From NCBI GenBank assembly GCA_023055505.1, contig JALIRH010000003.1:32242842-32306841 (forward strand): 64,000 bases of DNA. Reading direction: 5' to 3'. A model generated the notes under the pieces. That model searched no databases. It was not told the origin of the DNA and saw only the letters and a program-made list of their open reading frames with translations. Every line of letters begins with the position of its first letter. The first letter of the stretch is position 1. Position numbers and translations under genes: made by a program. Shown piece after piece: positions 37,601 to 52,600 of this stretch. This DNA is from Callipepla californica brunnescens (taxonomy: Eukaryota > Chordata > Aves > Galliformes > Odontophoridae).

Positions 37601-40600
37601 AAGTTGTGTACGGAAAGTGTCCTTACATGACAAGAGGATTCTCTTCCACTGCTGCTTGGGCGCGCTCATTCTGCTGGCACCCTAAGTTAAAGGGACACTT
37701 TTTAGTCTTTACAGAGGGATAGGGCTTCCTTTTATAACTGATTTATTTACACTGCAAAAAGGCACAGTAAAAATAATCAAAGTGTAAAAGCAATAAAGAC
37801 TTCTCTACCAAAATAAAGTGTTTAATTTACTCTTTTATTGTATGTTTGAAAGCATTTTAGTAAAAAATGAAACAAGGGTTTGCTTTTTCTAACAAGATGA
37901 GATTTTCCCTTGATATGCTGATGACAGGAACACAGCTCCTTGCTAAACTGAGTACTCAGACAGACTATGCAACAATTAAAAAGGGGATATTGTGACAGGA
38001 GGTTTAAAAAAAATCAAAGGGTTTGTTTTGATATATAGCTCGTCTGCATTATTCACTAGTTTGACAATAATGGATTATGTCAATAGAAACCAGACATTTG
38101 ATTGAGATGCTAGGGCTCAAAGAGACACAGTTTTGAGAAGCATTACAGGTAAGGCATGATGGGAAGATAAGTGACCAAACAAACTCAATTTCCCAGAGCT
38201 CGAAAATTAGGTTGAGCTAATTTTTATAGAAATGACTTCAGAGAAACATAGATGCAAGCAACAGTAAGTTAATTTGCCCAATATAACATTTCAAATTACC
38301 CAAGTGAAACACAGTCATCTTGGAAAGGCTGACAGGCTAACAAATCTATGCTAGAAAACAAAACTTAGCAACAACTGAAAAAAGGTTCCACTTCCTGATA
38401 CCTTACATAAACTGCTAAATATACTACAGACAAATTGCTCAGATAAATATACATAATATATTAACTTTTTATGCGTCAGCATACCTCAGCAAACCTCCTT
38501 TTCTAGGGTCCAACGACAGACCTCAACATTTATTAAAGAAGCTGAGTTTTTCTAAATGCTGTTACTGAATCAGAACAGATAAATTTATTATTTCATAACT
38601 GAATAACTGGGAAGTTGAACAGGTTTTAACAATACCACAGCTGAATGGAGAGGCAGCAAGTAAAGCATTCATGGATAGAAAGCTTCAGGTATAAGAAGTT
38701 CCTAAGAAGTGAACCTTATGAAATAAGCTTTTATGTGGAGAACACGGCATTAGTTACTTACAGGGGATACTCTGATTCCTTCCACTAACATTTTGAACAT
38801 TTCTCTCAGAAAAGGATTTGTTCTGCCAGGCAGCTCTTGCTGGATTTCTTCTTCAGGAACTTCCAGCTGGGATGCTCCAAGCCTGCTCTGACTTGCAGTT
38901 TCTGTTATACCCAGTATGTCAAAGCACTCTTCAGTGGATGCTTAAAATTTAACAGACAAATTCATCAGTAGCAACTCAGCCAAGCTAATCCTAAGTTCCT
39001 CTAGCCAGCACCAAATCAAACATTGCCTTCACTACCATGCTTCCTACACTAAGTTACTTTAAGTATCAATATGTAGTCCTTGTTTCAATTCCCTCACAAA
39101 CCAGTTTGTTCAACATTTGCAGCTAATCACAGAGTAGTTCAATTCTTCATCCCCCACACTGAACATTTCTTGCTTCTATGGAATGTGAACTCAGTCCCAA
39201 AGTCAAGTCTTGCTAACAAACGTAGGCAATGCCAACACACAAACTGATACATTTTAAAAGAGAAAGCAGAACTTCCCTTTTGCATTTTTACTTTCTGACT
39301 TCAGGTCATAATTCAGGCAGCTTGGACAAAATGATGTAGAACTACAATTGCTTACTCAATTCATTCAAATATCCAGAGTTAACTGTCACTAATACAATGC
39401 AGCAAGACAAACTTCTGAGAGACTGATTATAGTTAACTCCACGAAGCTAGGGTCAATAGCATTACTTTCCTTTCAAGCTCTCCAAAAGCAAGTATCCATT
39501 TGTCATAAAACTCTACACTGGCACTGTCAGAACAAACGAACACAAAATCCTACCTAAATAAATGAGTCTGTTCACAGCAAGGACAGTTAGCCTCTGTAAT
39601 CTCTGGACAAACTCAGTCTCGGTGGCTTGGATGGGATTTTCTTGACTCATTCTGCGTTGCATCATCATGGTAAACTCCTCACTTGCTACCGAGCGCATTT
39701 TCATCAGCAGAGCATCAGACTGCGCAGGTGAAAACTTCCTGGAACCTTCAAGTAGAGAAACATTAAGATGTGTCCTAAAACACACCAAGTTAATGACTCA
39801 GCTACTGCCTTCATCAAGTGATGCAAAGATCTTCGGAAGAAATCAAACACTTGAAATACACTAATGTCAAAAGGAGTGAGCGCCATTTGGGCACTTGCTT
39901 CTTTCAAAATGCCTTATATTCGGAAATACAGAAAGAAATGGCAGCGTAAAATTAGTGTCAAAATGAGATTTACTGAGCAACTTAAGTATTTCTGTGCACG
40001 GCAGATTTTAAGGCAATTTTATTCCTTTTTTTGCTGTGCAATTATTATAAAGGATGTCACATTTTTCATGCATTTATTTTTACTATCAGAAGCCAGATTT
40101 ATCAAAGTAAATGTGGAGTCACTTAGAATTACAGCATATAAACAAATATTTTAAGCCATATCCATCGGCACTGATGTTGCTACAGAGCTATTTCTAACTG
40201 CATTATCAAAATATTCCTTGGAGAAAAAAATCTCAAACTGCTAAGCCTTGACAGCATTTGATTCTTTCAGAAAAATGTTAACAGTCCAATTGTAATGATA
40301 CAATAACAGTTACTTTATCCTAAGTGCCTTACTGGATTCACTAGCAAAAGTATTTTCACTGCATCTAGTAGGCTGATGTTGAAAGGCCTTGAAAGCTAAT
40401 CATATCAAGAAATAAATTCCCATAGTAAACAAGGAATAATAGATTATTTTTTAAAACATCTGAAATACATATCAGGTTTTTAAACTGTACATCCTACCAA
40501 ATCACAAACACAGCTTCCTTTACATGCAGCTTCCAGACAGAAAGCTTCAAAAACTTTATAGAATTATTCACAAACCATAACATACACAGACAGTATTACT

Positions 40601-43600
40601 CTTAAAGCTAGGAAGTGCCACAGTGGGATCAAGCAATCTCATGTCCCCAGTTACACTTGAGTGCAAGGTATTACCTCAGGATAATCACTTATACAAAACT
40701 GCGTAATAGTGCAGTTCCTACAGTGCAGGCACATAGAAGTATAAAAGCACTAGCTTTATTTTGGTACTTCAGTGCAAAGTTAGCTATTAAAATTACTGAA
40801 TTACTTGAAAAATGTTTCCACTAAGCAACTCATGATTTAGGATTCTCTTCAAAGGAAGGCAGCACCTGGTTTTAAAGACTGCAGTGCAGAAAAAGTTGAC
40901 TAAAGTGTCAATTTAGTGCCCCATTCTCTCCCCTTGTACTACAGAAACAAGTTCAAAACAGGTATAGGTTATACTGTTCCAAAATATACATTGATAAACA
41001 AAACCAATAAATCAACGTATGTTTTAGAATAGGACTCATTTGTTCTATCATCAGAGTTCAGTGTAGCTGTTTCACTAATAATACACAAAGACAAGAGTAC
41101 AAGCACAGACTTTTGCTGCTCACCAGCAATGCCTTTACGCTTCTGAAACATGGTGCGATGCGCTGCAGGCAGCGATGGGGCTGCACCTGCCTGCTCCTGG
41201 GCATCTCTGTTTGCTGTAGTTCTTATTAATTCAATAGCTGCTTGAAGAACTCTTAACTGCAGAGCAACTGCCATATCTACAGGAAGAAACACACACAGGA
41301 CGTGCGACAAATTCTTTATAAGTACGTGTGAATTTTTACCAGATGTTTGTAAAAAAAAAAAAAAAAAAAGAAGCAGTAAAAGAAAAAGTGTGAGACCTAT
41401 AATCTTTGATTTCAAGGAAGCCACACAGAAAGCCAGCTTGCTATTACATGGGACATAGAGTACTCACAGAAAAGTTGCTGAATTACTACGAAATAAGCTA
41501 AAAAAAAGTTTTACAGAATGTTTCTATTCAAACATCCTGTACGAACTTACAGCCATTGCTCCTTCAGATTAGCAGTACACAACCACAAGACAACCTTCCA
41601 AGAGTACTGCTGAGGAGAATGATGATCTCAGAACCAGAAAACTCCCCCTTACTCCCTCGAATGAATTATCAAAGAAAGTGGGTAGGAATGGATTTACTTC
41701 CCCAGTCCTGTGACACCCTAGAATAAGCAGGTAACTTACTTTGCATCCTTGCATTTTTACTATTTTGAAGATGGCCCAGCAGCACAATGAGGTCTTCAAT
41801 AACACGAAAATACTGTGAACCTGAGGAGCTGCAGGCATGAATTGCAACTGCCACCAAGAGCTGCTGTATATCGCAGGCGAGCAGCTTGTAGTCATTTAGG
41901 GGAATGCTGCAAACAAAGTTGTAATTACCAGAAGCATTACAATGCTAGCAGACAACGAACTGTAGCAAGACCTATTGCTATTTTCCCTACTACTTCTGCC
42001 AGCCATATCTAGTATTTACTGTATCCAATATCAAAACACTATTGCTGCCAGCTAGGAAAATGTAATCAAAGACCTTAACTTCTACAAATTGGATGCCTGA
42101 CAAATCTTTATGACGTCAAATTAAGATTGTAAAAATTGTTTTTCTGATGGAACTTTGTTATTACCAGATTTATAAGTTAAAGAACAGTTCTGAAATCTAT
42201 ATTTCTCCAGAAGCATCTCAGAGAATTCAAGATAATTTCTCACTGTATAAGCTGAATTTAAATTATCAGATAAAAATAAAAATCTACTTAGTTCTTCAGT
42301 GTATCAAGAATTAAATGCGCAAAAAATCCCAATTCTCCTTCCTTCATTGTATAACCTTTCTCAAAAAAGTACAGAATGTTCACAACTAATGAAGTTATTT
42401 CAGTTCCTCGACATCTCAAATATTAAATCTCAGGCAGCACAGGAGGGGTTCCTCACGTACTTCTGACATTTGCTATAGGTGTGGCACAATGCTACCAATC
42501 CCTGCACCTTTATCTTACTTTTCAAGTTTTATTAGGAGAAGCATCCAGCACACACTCTGAATCCTGCATTTTAAAAGGTCTTTTTACTTGAAAATTTAAG
42601 GCATTCGAAGGATACTGTTTATAAATAGCCTGTTCTGTTGTTTAAACCAAGCACCCCAATATCAGCTTTCACTCGGAGCTATAGTTAAAAGCTGCAAACC
42701 ATAAATACAGTATTTTATATCCATTCTCTGAACATTTTATGAAAAAGTAAGAACAAAATACACTTCGGTTTTTGCTACTCTGAACACTGTGACTGTGTTA
42801 TCTTATAGCAACGGATAAAATACTCACTTGGTTTCCAGTCCATTGAGAGCAGCCAGCGTATTACACAGAACATACAGTAAGCCATTATCAAGCAGCAGGT
42901 CTGCAACTTTTGAGCAGGAGTTTATAATTTGTAGCAGGAGACAGAAGCAGTTATGCAGCAGAACGTTATCATATAAAGAGTTCTCTATCAGGCCCAGAAC
43001 AGGAATGACACACCATTTTTGAAAAAGTCCAACATTCTTGACATCTTCCAGATCAAATCTATTAAAATAAATAGGTCAGTCTAGTATCCTTAGAACAGCA
43101 GCATGGCATTCACAGCATTTGTAAAGGCCAAAATAGCAGCCCATAACTATTGCCTAGCACTTTGGCAAAGATGTAGGTAGCAATTTCTTACATTTTATTA
43201 GAGTAGCACTGTAACTACCACTGAAATAAGAGTAAAATATAACATTTTGAAGAGCCATAAGGAAATGAAGTACCTAAAGCCAGCTCACTACCAATGCTCT
43301 TCAGTGTAGATTTCATGAAAAGATTTGTTTGTTTTTTTAAAATCAGTAAACTGGAACAACTTATTTCCAGTAATAAATATTACAGCTGGCACAGACAGTA
43401 TCAAGAAACCAGATAAAGCCTGGCATCACTAAAGTCATACTGACCTAGCAGCAGGTCTGATATCTTGTATCCATCACTGGTGAAGCTTAGCAGGTGAAGT
43501 TTGGCAGCTTCTAACTTATTTCAATTGTAGCACTTAAAAGCCTTGTATTACTCTGGCCTCATATTATCCTTGTATAAACAAACTGGATTAAAACAAAACA

Positions 43601-46600
43601 TTACTCACTCTTCATCCAGGCCAACAGAACGGCCAAAGAGCATTTCCAAAAAGCACTCTACAACTTCCTGAGTCCCCTGGTGAAGGTAGAGCTGGTTAGC
43701 AAGCAAGGAGAAACCACGATTCTTTAGGAATTTTTCCTTCTGCTCTCTCCTTGCTCTGTTGAAATACGCATCCAGCAACTAAAAATAAACACATAATTGT
43801 GATATAAGATTTCAATGTTTAAAACTCTCGTGAAAGCTTAGTTCTTATCTGTGATTTAAACAATTGATTTCCAAGCCTAGCAATATTTCAGCAACTGTCT
43901 AAACTGCTCATTTCACACAACAGCTGAATTTATCTTTTAAATCTGAAGACAACTTCTGATCTTTAGTCAAGCTCAAGGGAAACAAAGTCACACACATAAC
44001 AGGTACAGTATCACAAAGTAGTTTGGGTTGGAAGGAATGTTAAAAGATCTCCTACTTCCAACCCCTCCATCGTAGGCAGGCAAAGACGCTTTCCACTAAT
44101 TCAGGTTGCTCAGAGCCCCTCCTACTTTGACTGAAGATTTCCAATGGTACAGCATCCAAATTTTCTGTGGGCACCTTCATTATAAAAGGATTTCTTTCTT
44201 ATACGGACTAACTTTAAAGTCAACAGGTGCATTCAGTATTGTTGTCTTTGTTAATCCCTCCACCTCAGTGTGTAAACCATCGGGCTCATCACAACAGATC
44301 ATATTAATATCTTAGAGACTCTTTAGGCTTGGCGTTTTGCATTTTTGTTTTTCTTTTGGCCTGGTTTTTTATTTTTTATTTTTTTTAAATAATCTCTGAA
44401 AGTAGAAACAGATCTTAAAATTGAGAAGTAAGCCTACAAAAATGAAGGCTTTTTAATGTTCCTGATGCTAACTAAGCTAGCAGACTATTTCACATTTTAT
44501 ATTGGCCTACTTTAATGACGCCTTGTTGTATGAGAGGAGATGGGTGGTTCACAAGAACTATAAGATAATCAGGTTGGATAAGTTTGTCCATCACATCTTC
44601 TAGCATGACATCTGGTAAGATTAGGAGTACTCCACGCAAGAGGTCATATAATCCACAACAGATAAGCACAAGACAGTCTTCTGTATACCTGAAGACAAAG
44701 GAATGTTTTAGCACAGTTCACTGCCTAAAACAGGAAACAATATGAACACGTAATTGCTAGTTACTGCTAAGATTGTCAAACTCCCCCATTCCACCCCCTC
44801 AAGCATTTCCCCTATGAATCAGCCTTTACTAGTAATTATTTTTGATGTGTAATATTTTCATTTGATGTTGGATAACAAAAGGATAACGTGATCAAAAATA
44901 CTACAAGTTCTGCTATCTCCCCACAAATCAAGTTCTCACGCCTATTGAAGATACTATTGTTAACTCCCAACTGAAAATATAAATTAAGGAATTAAAAATT
45001 AAACAATTCTATAGACTACCAAGATCTTAATGAACTGGTTTATTACAGCCATTGAAAATACTCTCTGAATCTTGCAGATTTCCTAATATTATAGGACAGT
45101 AGCCAAGACCAAGAAGTGAGAAAATAAAGCCTTCCCCAATACAGTGAGCTACTGTTTATTTATTGTGTTATCTGCTTACCTCTCATCAGAGCTTTCATAT
45201 GTCTTTCGAGGATTCTCATTTGCTGAGGAAAAAGCAAGATTCTCCCATTCCTCAGGAAGTGCATTCTTGTCAGCAAAGCTTGGCCAGCGAGCAATGGCTG
45301 AGGATCCTCCGTGAACAGAAAATGCTAAGCCCAACCCAGCAAAAGTACTCTGACTCTTCTGAAGTGAAGGTAACCCCTTGAGATTGTCCGGCCGACGCAG
45401 CAACAGCTGAGGTGCAGCATCACTTTCTTTATCTTTCAGGTCTGCATCTGCTTCCTTACCCTCAAATGTGTTTTCAGATAGTTCTTCTTTTGGAATGTCT
45501 TCAAACATTTCAGTAGATGTTAACTCTGAATCACAAACTGTTTTTGCAGACTCACAACTGCTAAGAAAATCTTCCTGTACCCTTTTTACGGTCTCAGAAT
45601 GTCCTTCAAAAACAATTTTACCCTCAAGATCAGCATAATCACACTTGCCAATATTCTGTAGGTCATCAATGCTCCGTTGTGATCTTTCTGTTAGTCTCTT
45701 CCAATGTACTTGAGGTGATGAAGTAGGAGATGCTGGTAGGCTTTTGGACAGCCTTTTAGGTACTTGAAAACTTATCATCTGCTGTACTCTACCCTCAGAA
45801 GTATCCCCTAGAGAGATAAGAGTATCTTTAGCATTGCTTTTGCACAAAAGACGAGCTTTTCCTTAACTGTTTTATTTGCGTGTGGAGTGTAACACTGATG
45901 TCCAAACTAATCCTACGCAGCAAAACTGACCTGGCATAGCTCAGAATTTGCCAAACAATCAAGTAGAGATACAAGATTATTATGCAGCCATACATTTGGC
46001 AAGTCACAATCAAGTCAGGAAAATGCATGAATTGCCAAATAGTTTTGGCAAATGAACTGATGTTCTTAGATTTACTTTCTGATCCTATTAGCTAACCCTC
46101 AGGACTTCATTCAGAATCACTGAGGGTGGAAGGCTGCTATAAGGACCATTTTTTTATGCAGGCAGACTGTGATAGAACAAGGGGAAACGGACTTATTCCA
46201 AAACAGGGGAGGTTTAGGATAGATGTTAGGACAACATTATTCACTCAGTGGTGAAACACTGGCACAGAATGCCCAGAGAGGCTGTGGATGCCCCATCCCT
46301 GGAGGCACTCAAGGCCAGGCTTGATGTGTTCCTGGGCTGTCTGATCTAGTGGAGGGCAGCCCTGCCCACAGCAAGCAGGCTCTAGCTAGATGACCTCCAA
46401 GATCCCTTCCATCCCAAGCCATTCCATGATTCTATGAATGGCACCTACAGAAACTGCCTAGTTCAATCTCTCTGTTCAAAGCAAAACCAAAGAGCAGGCT
46501 GCCCTTCCCTCCTGAGTAAGACATCTAGGTTTAATCTACCAATGTATTTCAGTGGGCACTGGCAAGCTGCTCACCAATGAGTTTTTAAACTTTCTACACT

Positions 46601-49600
46601 AAAGCATTAAGTATACTTTAAATTTATAATAAATTACTGCTATTCTACTTAACACTTTGCTTTTTAGGGGCACATTTTACCCTGAAGCAGTCCTAATTTA
46701 GAGCACACTGCAGGTATCTCTCCTAATATCTTCAAGGGGGAGGATGGTCTGGTAGCATTTCAAGAACTACACACAATTTAGTACTAACGCAATGATGATG
46801 CATCAGAATATCACATACTTAATTCACAGAAAACATTCAGACTTCAGGACACTACAAAGGACAGTGTCCTAACATTTTTAGGTGCTTGCTTTTACCTTCC
46901 AGTGGTAAAGCTTCAAATCCAGTTGGAGTTGTAACTACAAATGCAGAGCCATCTATTGACTTCCCACCACTGCTGGAATTTCTCAGGTACATAAGGGATT
47001 CAACTTTTTCCTGAAAAATTTTACCATCTAGGAAAAAAAAGGGGAGAGTTACACAAAAGCCTTACAAGTTCACATTCTTGGTATATCAAGAGCCACAGGT
47101 AAAGCAGGTTACAGTTTAAACTGATCAACGGAAGCCGACAAGTGCTCAACTCACTAGCATCTGAGAAATGTCACTTGAGAACAGGTTTTCCATTAAGTGA
47201 CTTATCTTCATATTTTACTACAGAATACAAAATATTAAACTATTCTGAAATGATTACATTTAGAGACAGTCCTTACATGCATACAGCTCTAAGCACTGAC
47301 TTTTGCTGTGTCAAAACAGTGGCTATTTAAATTCACCTTAATAAAGCTCAAAATACTAAAAATCAAGTTCCACTCTTAGAATCTATCGTTTTTAGATAAG
47401 ACACAGTCACACTGCCTTTGAATAGAAGTCAGTTACTAACACCGGAGGCACAGATACCTGCAACAGGAGAAAACGCTTTAAAGTGATCAAGTTTTCAATT
47501 TTTACATAAATTACAGCTAAGGTTGTAACTTGAATATTAATACTGTTACACTGTTAGATGACAAACATTTAATAAGCAGCAACGATTTAGCTGAAGTGGC
47601 ATGAAAATGTTTCCCCAAGAGGTATTTAGATCTGACAACAAGCTTTACTGCAGTTTTCATTTACTTAAGTGTATAATATACATAAAACATTCTGGAAACA
47701 TTACAGAAATCTTTTGCGGTACAACACAACATGAGCTCCTCTGGTTGCTGAACTTTCTGAATTACCCTTCTGTAATGACTATATATATGAAAACCCCCGA
47801 CAGACTGATCCTCAGAAAAAGACCAGTTGAAGTGTATTTGAAACAGTCTTCCATGACAAATTCATGTATAACAGGCCAACTAACAATTCTTTCAGATCGT
47901 GTAGAGATTCTAGTTTTAAAACTTCATACATAGCAGCAACAATTGAAATCCTGTGAGATACATGAATAAATTAAGATTGTCAGATTCCATTTAATTTTAT
48001 TTATTTATTTTTTAAATCTGTAAAGCAAAATTACTTCTACTTATATATCAGACTAATAATATTTTAAGCAAATGTACCTAAAGGAAGCCCCCAGCTGAAC
48101 CTGAATCTGCTTTGACTAGAACCACAACTGCCCAAATTAGGGTGTTGGCCTTACTGGAGAGAGACAGTACTCAAAACGAGCATCTGTTATTCAAATGCAC
48201 AGTCCTCCGAGCCTAAGCTGCTGCTGCAAAACCATATGCATCTCTCAGTCTTCAGATTTGTATATATTCATAGGTACTGTGTCCATACAGGCAGCAAATG
48301 TTATGCATGACATTTAGCAGCAGCAAACCTTAATAGCTTTAGTTGTGTTGTGAGCTTTCTTTATCTGTAGACAGAATAAAGCACTCCTAGTAAGTCAAGC
48401 AAAGTCCAATGAGAAATTCTTTCAATATTGTAAACCACACATGTTACTGAGTCAGTAATTTGATATAAAATCTATATAATACAGCAACCAAAATGATATT
48501 AGGAGAACAGTAGTTTATAAGAGTGATATACATATATTTATATGAAAATTGTACTAGGAGATTAGAATATATTTTACTCTGTGTATTTATAATTAAATGT
48601 GACATATCTACCTATGTGCAGGGAGAAGTAGAAGTTGGTGGGATTGTGACAAACATATGTATTAGTGGGAGGGTGAACAGCTAAGAGGAAATTGGAGACC
48701 AGTGTCAGCAATTCCAGGTCTGGGGGAGATCCAAGTACTTCTTCAATTATTTTCACAAATGACCTACAGACTTCCCGAGGGAGAGAGGCAAGATGCCCTT
48801 CTTTATGCTCCTAGAAAGAAAGAGCAGTACCAACCGTTATTTATATTTTGCATCTGAGAGTATTTTTTAATTATCATGCTGTAACAGGAAAATGTAAAAA
48901 CAAAGAAAAAAAGCAATGAAACTTGTATCATGTGAAAAATTTGAAAAAGCTACTCTGCCTACTCAACATTATCTAATGGGAACATCATCAAAATTAAGAA
49001 CAAACGAAATACTGTTGATGTTATGAATGTTCACTTCCAGTAGACTGACTAAAACCCAGGCTCATCAAAAAGCCTGCATAAGTTTTGGTCATCACTAACT
49101 GAAGATGTTTCTGAAAATACACTAACATAGTTTGTGTCACCTTTTCTTAGAAATAAGAGACTACTGCTAAAGCACAGAGTTATTAGTTAGAGGCAGGTAC
49201 TAAAAGATTCTCATATAACTCATCTATTTTTCTCAGTACTGACTCTGTTCTGTATCAAAGGTTCAGGTTTTTTTTCAGGTTCTCCTCATGCATTGATTTT
49301 TCAAGCAAACTGATGTCTAAGCTTTTGAGTAGTCACAGGTGGTTAAGAATTCTTGCCCCTCCCATCCATCAGTAGAAATACTGCTCACTCATTAGGGTAC
49401 TCTATCACTGTCCATCAACAATGCATGCTGAAGAGGATGAAAGAGGCCTGGAAGTACAGAGGACATACAGAGAAACACCTACAACGTTTCCTCCCTATAG
49501 CACGTAGTTCCATATTTTTTCCATTAAGTGAAATCTAGTACTCGCCAAGCACAAAACAGGATCAGAATGCAAGTACCTGCAGAACCTGGCAGGTTAACAG

Positions 49601-52600
49601 GAAGTGATGCACCACTTGAGCTTTCAGTAGCTGCTTAACATTAAACATCTGTTGGTGGTGGTTAGCTCTGATAAGGATTTCTAGAGCTGCTAGCAGAGTT
49701 TCCCAAACGCCTTGCTGAAAAGCAAACAAAACAGCAATATGGTTTAAAATATAATGCTGAGTCCATACTGAGCACAAGAAATAATTGACAGATTAAAAAT
49801 TAGTCAAGATCACTTCTCTGCTACTATGAGATTGAGTGACTGTAAACAGTCAAGTCCAACCTAGAAACCATCAAAGTTACACTCTTTGAAAAGGAACATA
49901 TCTTAATGATTAAAGCTACAAAAGACTACATTTTATGTAAACCATGTTTCACGTATTCATTGTTTTTGTTAATACCAGATGGTTAATTTCAACAGACTGA
50001 CTTTTCTCTTTACAAACATGTCAGACTAAAAAAAAGTAATCAATTCAACCAACAAGTCATTTTCATGTGTTACAATTATAGAATTTAAAGCACTGAGGCA
50101 ACTTTCAAAACTGTCAGTGGGAGCATGATGCTGCCACCATCTATTCAAAATAAAACAACCACCATTTATTTTTGGATGTCAGTAATTATTCAAATTCTCT
50201 AACTGAAGAAAAGCATTTCAGACTTCTAGGCTTTTTTTCTTTTATATATTGACTTTCTGACTTTAATCTTACCAAAAGAAATGAATTACCTTTGCTTTAG
50301 ACCAAATCTTCCAGTCAAGAAGTAGCTTTTCTAACAACTGAACATCTTGGATAACCGCTGTAGAATCTGTGTCAAGAACGAACTGCCCATTCTCACTGAC
50401 ATAGAGAATCTCACCACTGCAGCATCCTTCAAGGAGAGTCTTTAAGAGGGGGTGGACATATGGAACATTTTAAGTACAAGACAGATCAGTTGTGCTATTA
50501 GCTTTGACAAAATATTTATGAAGACATCAATCTCTTGTCAGGGAAGGCACATATCTACTGCCTGGTCAGCTTAGAAAATAGTTTACTAACTCCACTGCAG
50601 GCATGGTAGAGGGCTCAAATTCTACAACACGATTACATGCATTTACAAGCATTAGGACACTTGAGCTCCAAGGCAGGCACTCAATTATTAGACAATCTGA
50701 AAGCCTTAAACCTGGCCTCTTCCTGAGAAACTCTGAAGCTTGAGAATTATATTCACACCATAGCTCTGCAATCACAGAAAGCTCAGCCTTTATTTTACTC
50801 AAGTAAGGGATTCTGTAACAGTTTCCTCGACCAAATGACAGTTTGATCGACTGCTTCCCATATATACTTATAGACGCACAGAGAAAAGTATCACTACTGG
50901 GTATTTTCACAGCCAGCATACAAAGACTTCCCAGCAAAAGTAAACGAGATACTGCCAAGATGCCTCAGATAACCAGCAGCTCATTTACTTATTTTCAAAA
51001 TATACTAGCAAAGGCCTCACTGCTTTGCTTATCCACCTTACAGTAAGACGACACAAAAGGATCAGGGTTCATTCACTACATGCAGGTTTTTCTAGCTGAC
51101 AACTGAGCCTAGGAAATAAAAAATAGAATCTAATCTTTCATTAAATGCTTAGGAGTTTAAGTTTACTTCCCCTCCCTACCCCTTGAAACAAGGACCTTAA
51201 CACTTCACAACTCTCCCATCAGTAGTTTGTACCTCAAGGTAAAACTCTCAGACAAAACTGTTCTAGATCACTGTTCCACCTTTGAAGCATTTTTGCAGGT
51301 GTACAATTAAAATGAGAAGTTCCTAAATTTGTGCTAGTATTCAGCACGGCACTGAGTTTAAAGAGTACCTTCAGCATACGAAATCCAACAATGCACTTTG
51401 GTTTGATCAGCACTCGGTGAATCATGGAATAACCATTACAATTTTTCATTTCCTGTATTCTCTGTTGATTGTATTTTGTTAAAGACAGTATAAGCTGCAG
51501 TGCTAGAGCTTGAGTGTCTTCACAGCTGCTGATCTCTACAACCTGAAGAAACGAAAAGTTTAATGAAAGAGGTTATATCAGAAACATTTAGACAAAAACT
51601 AAAGAAGCGCTTACATGATAACTTTTGGATTAATCTACTTTCAAATTTTTCAGATCACGCACACAGCCAACAAATGGAAGTTATGTCTGTACATTCATAC
51701 TTCTGTATCTGAAGTACTGATCCACACTGTCATAAATGATCTACTAAGAAAATAATGACTCATTACGAGAATTCCATCATGAGAAAAAGATGGCTCTAAA
51801 TAAAATTAAGCAGAAGATGCCATTTCTTGTTATACAATAAAGTTATGAATTCCTGAAGCATGTAACTCACTAAAAGGAATAAGCTTTTTCCCTACAACGA
51901 AATAGATTTCCTAAACCTTAAGGCAAGTTTTAACTTAAAGTTCCTGGAGTACTTCCACCCAGACATATCCAAACAATCATGTTTTATTTTGTTAATTTGA
52001 CAAACCAAGACAACGGATCATTCTTCTCTGTTCAATTCTTACAATTCTTCAAACCCAAGAAGGAACAAATATATACATATTTTTAAACTGGAAACTCAGG
52101 ACGAAATCTCACACTCATGGAATTCCAACCCCTACAGGTGCTTTCACTGTGTATCAGTACAATTTCTTAGACAAGCTTCTGAACATGGCTAAACAGCCTC
52201 CCTTCAGAAAAGCTCTCACTTCTAGATAAAGTTCAAGCTCTGTACACTCTGTTGTTTTACATCTATTCATATCTGCATTTTGAATATCGTGTATTTAAAG
52301 TGCCATTAGGACCAGCTCTACAAAAAACTTATTTTGACGTTCAGAAGCCCCAGTGCAGCTCTTACATACTAGCTGTATTATAAAAAACATTACACAGTTC
52401 AACGATAACTGCTAAGTTCCCTTACAGTGCACTCCTATGCCACAGATACCTTCCACAAATTTTCTTTGAAGAAGAATCACATGCAGCCTTTAAGTAAGAG
52501 TGTTTGGCAGCTGGAATACAAGATTTGCTGCTGAGACAAAAGGACAGGAAACCACATGCACGCTCTCCACCTTTCATCACTCTTACCCTAGCAAAGAGGA

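Larger units (their letters stand above)
30712..43608 (-). other. LYST introns of the PH-BEACH and helical region
   Basis: Includes introns at 32128-33079, 37682-38761, 39746-41123 and 41907-42827. The only simple feature noted is the A19 run at 41351-41369 (poly-T on the sense strand). No recognised gene or transposon. Confidence 0.7.

Noticed and set aside
50566..50958. 130-codon minus-strand frame between two LYST exons
   Set aside because: In the LYST intron 50440-51368; including it would break the phase-0 junction of the flanking exons, and there is no match to the recalled protein.
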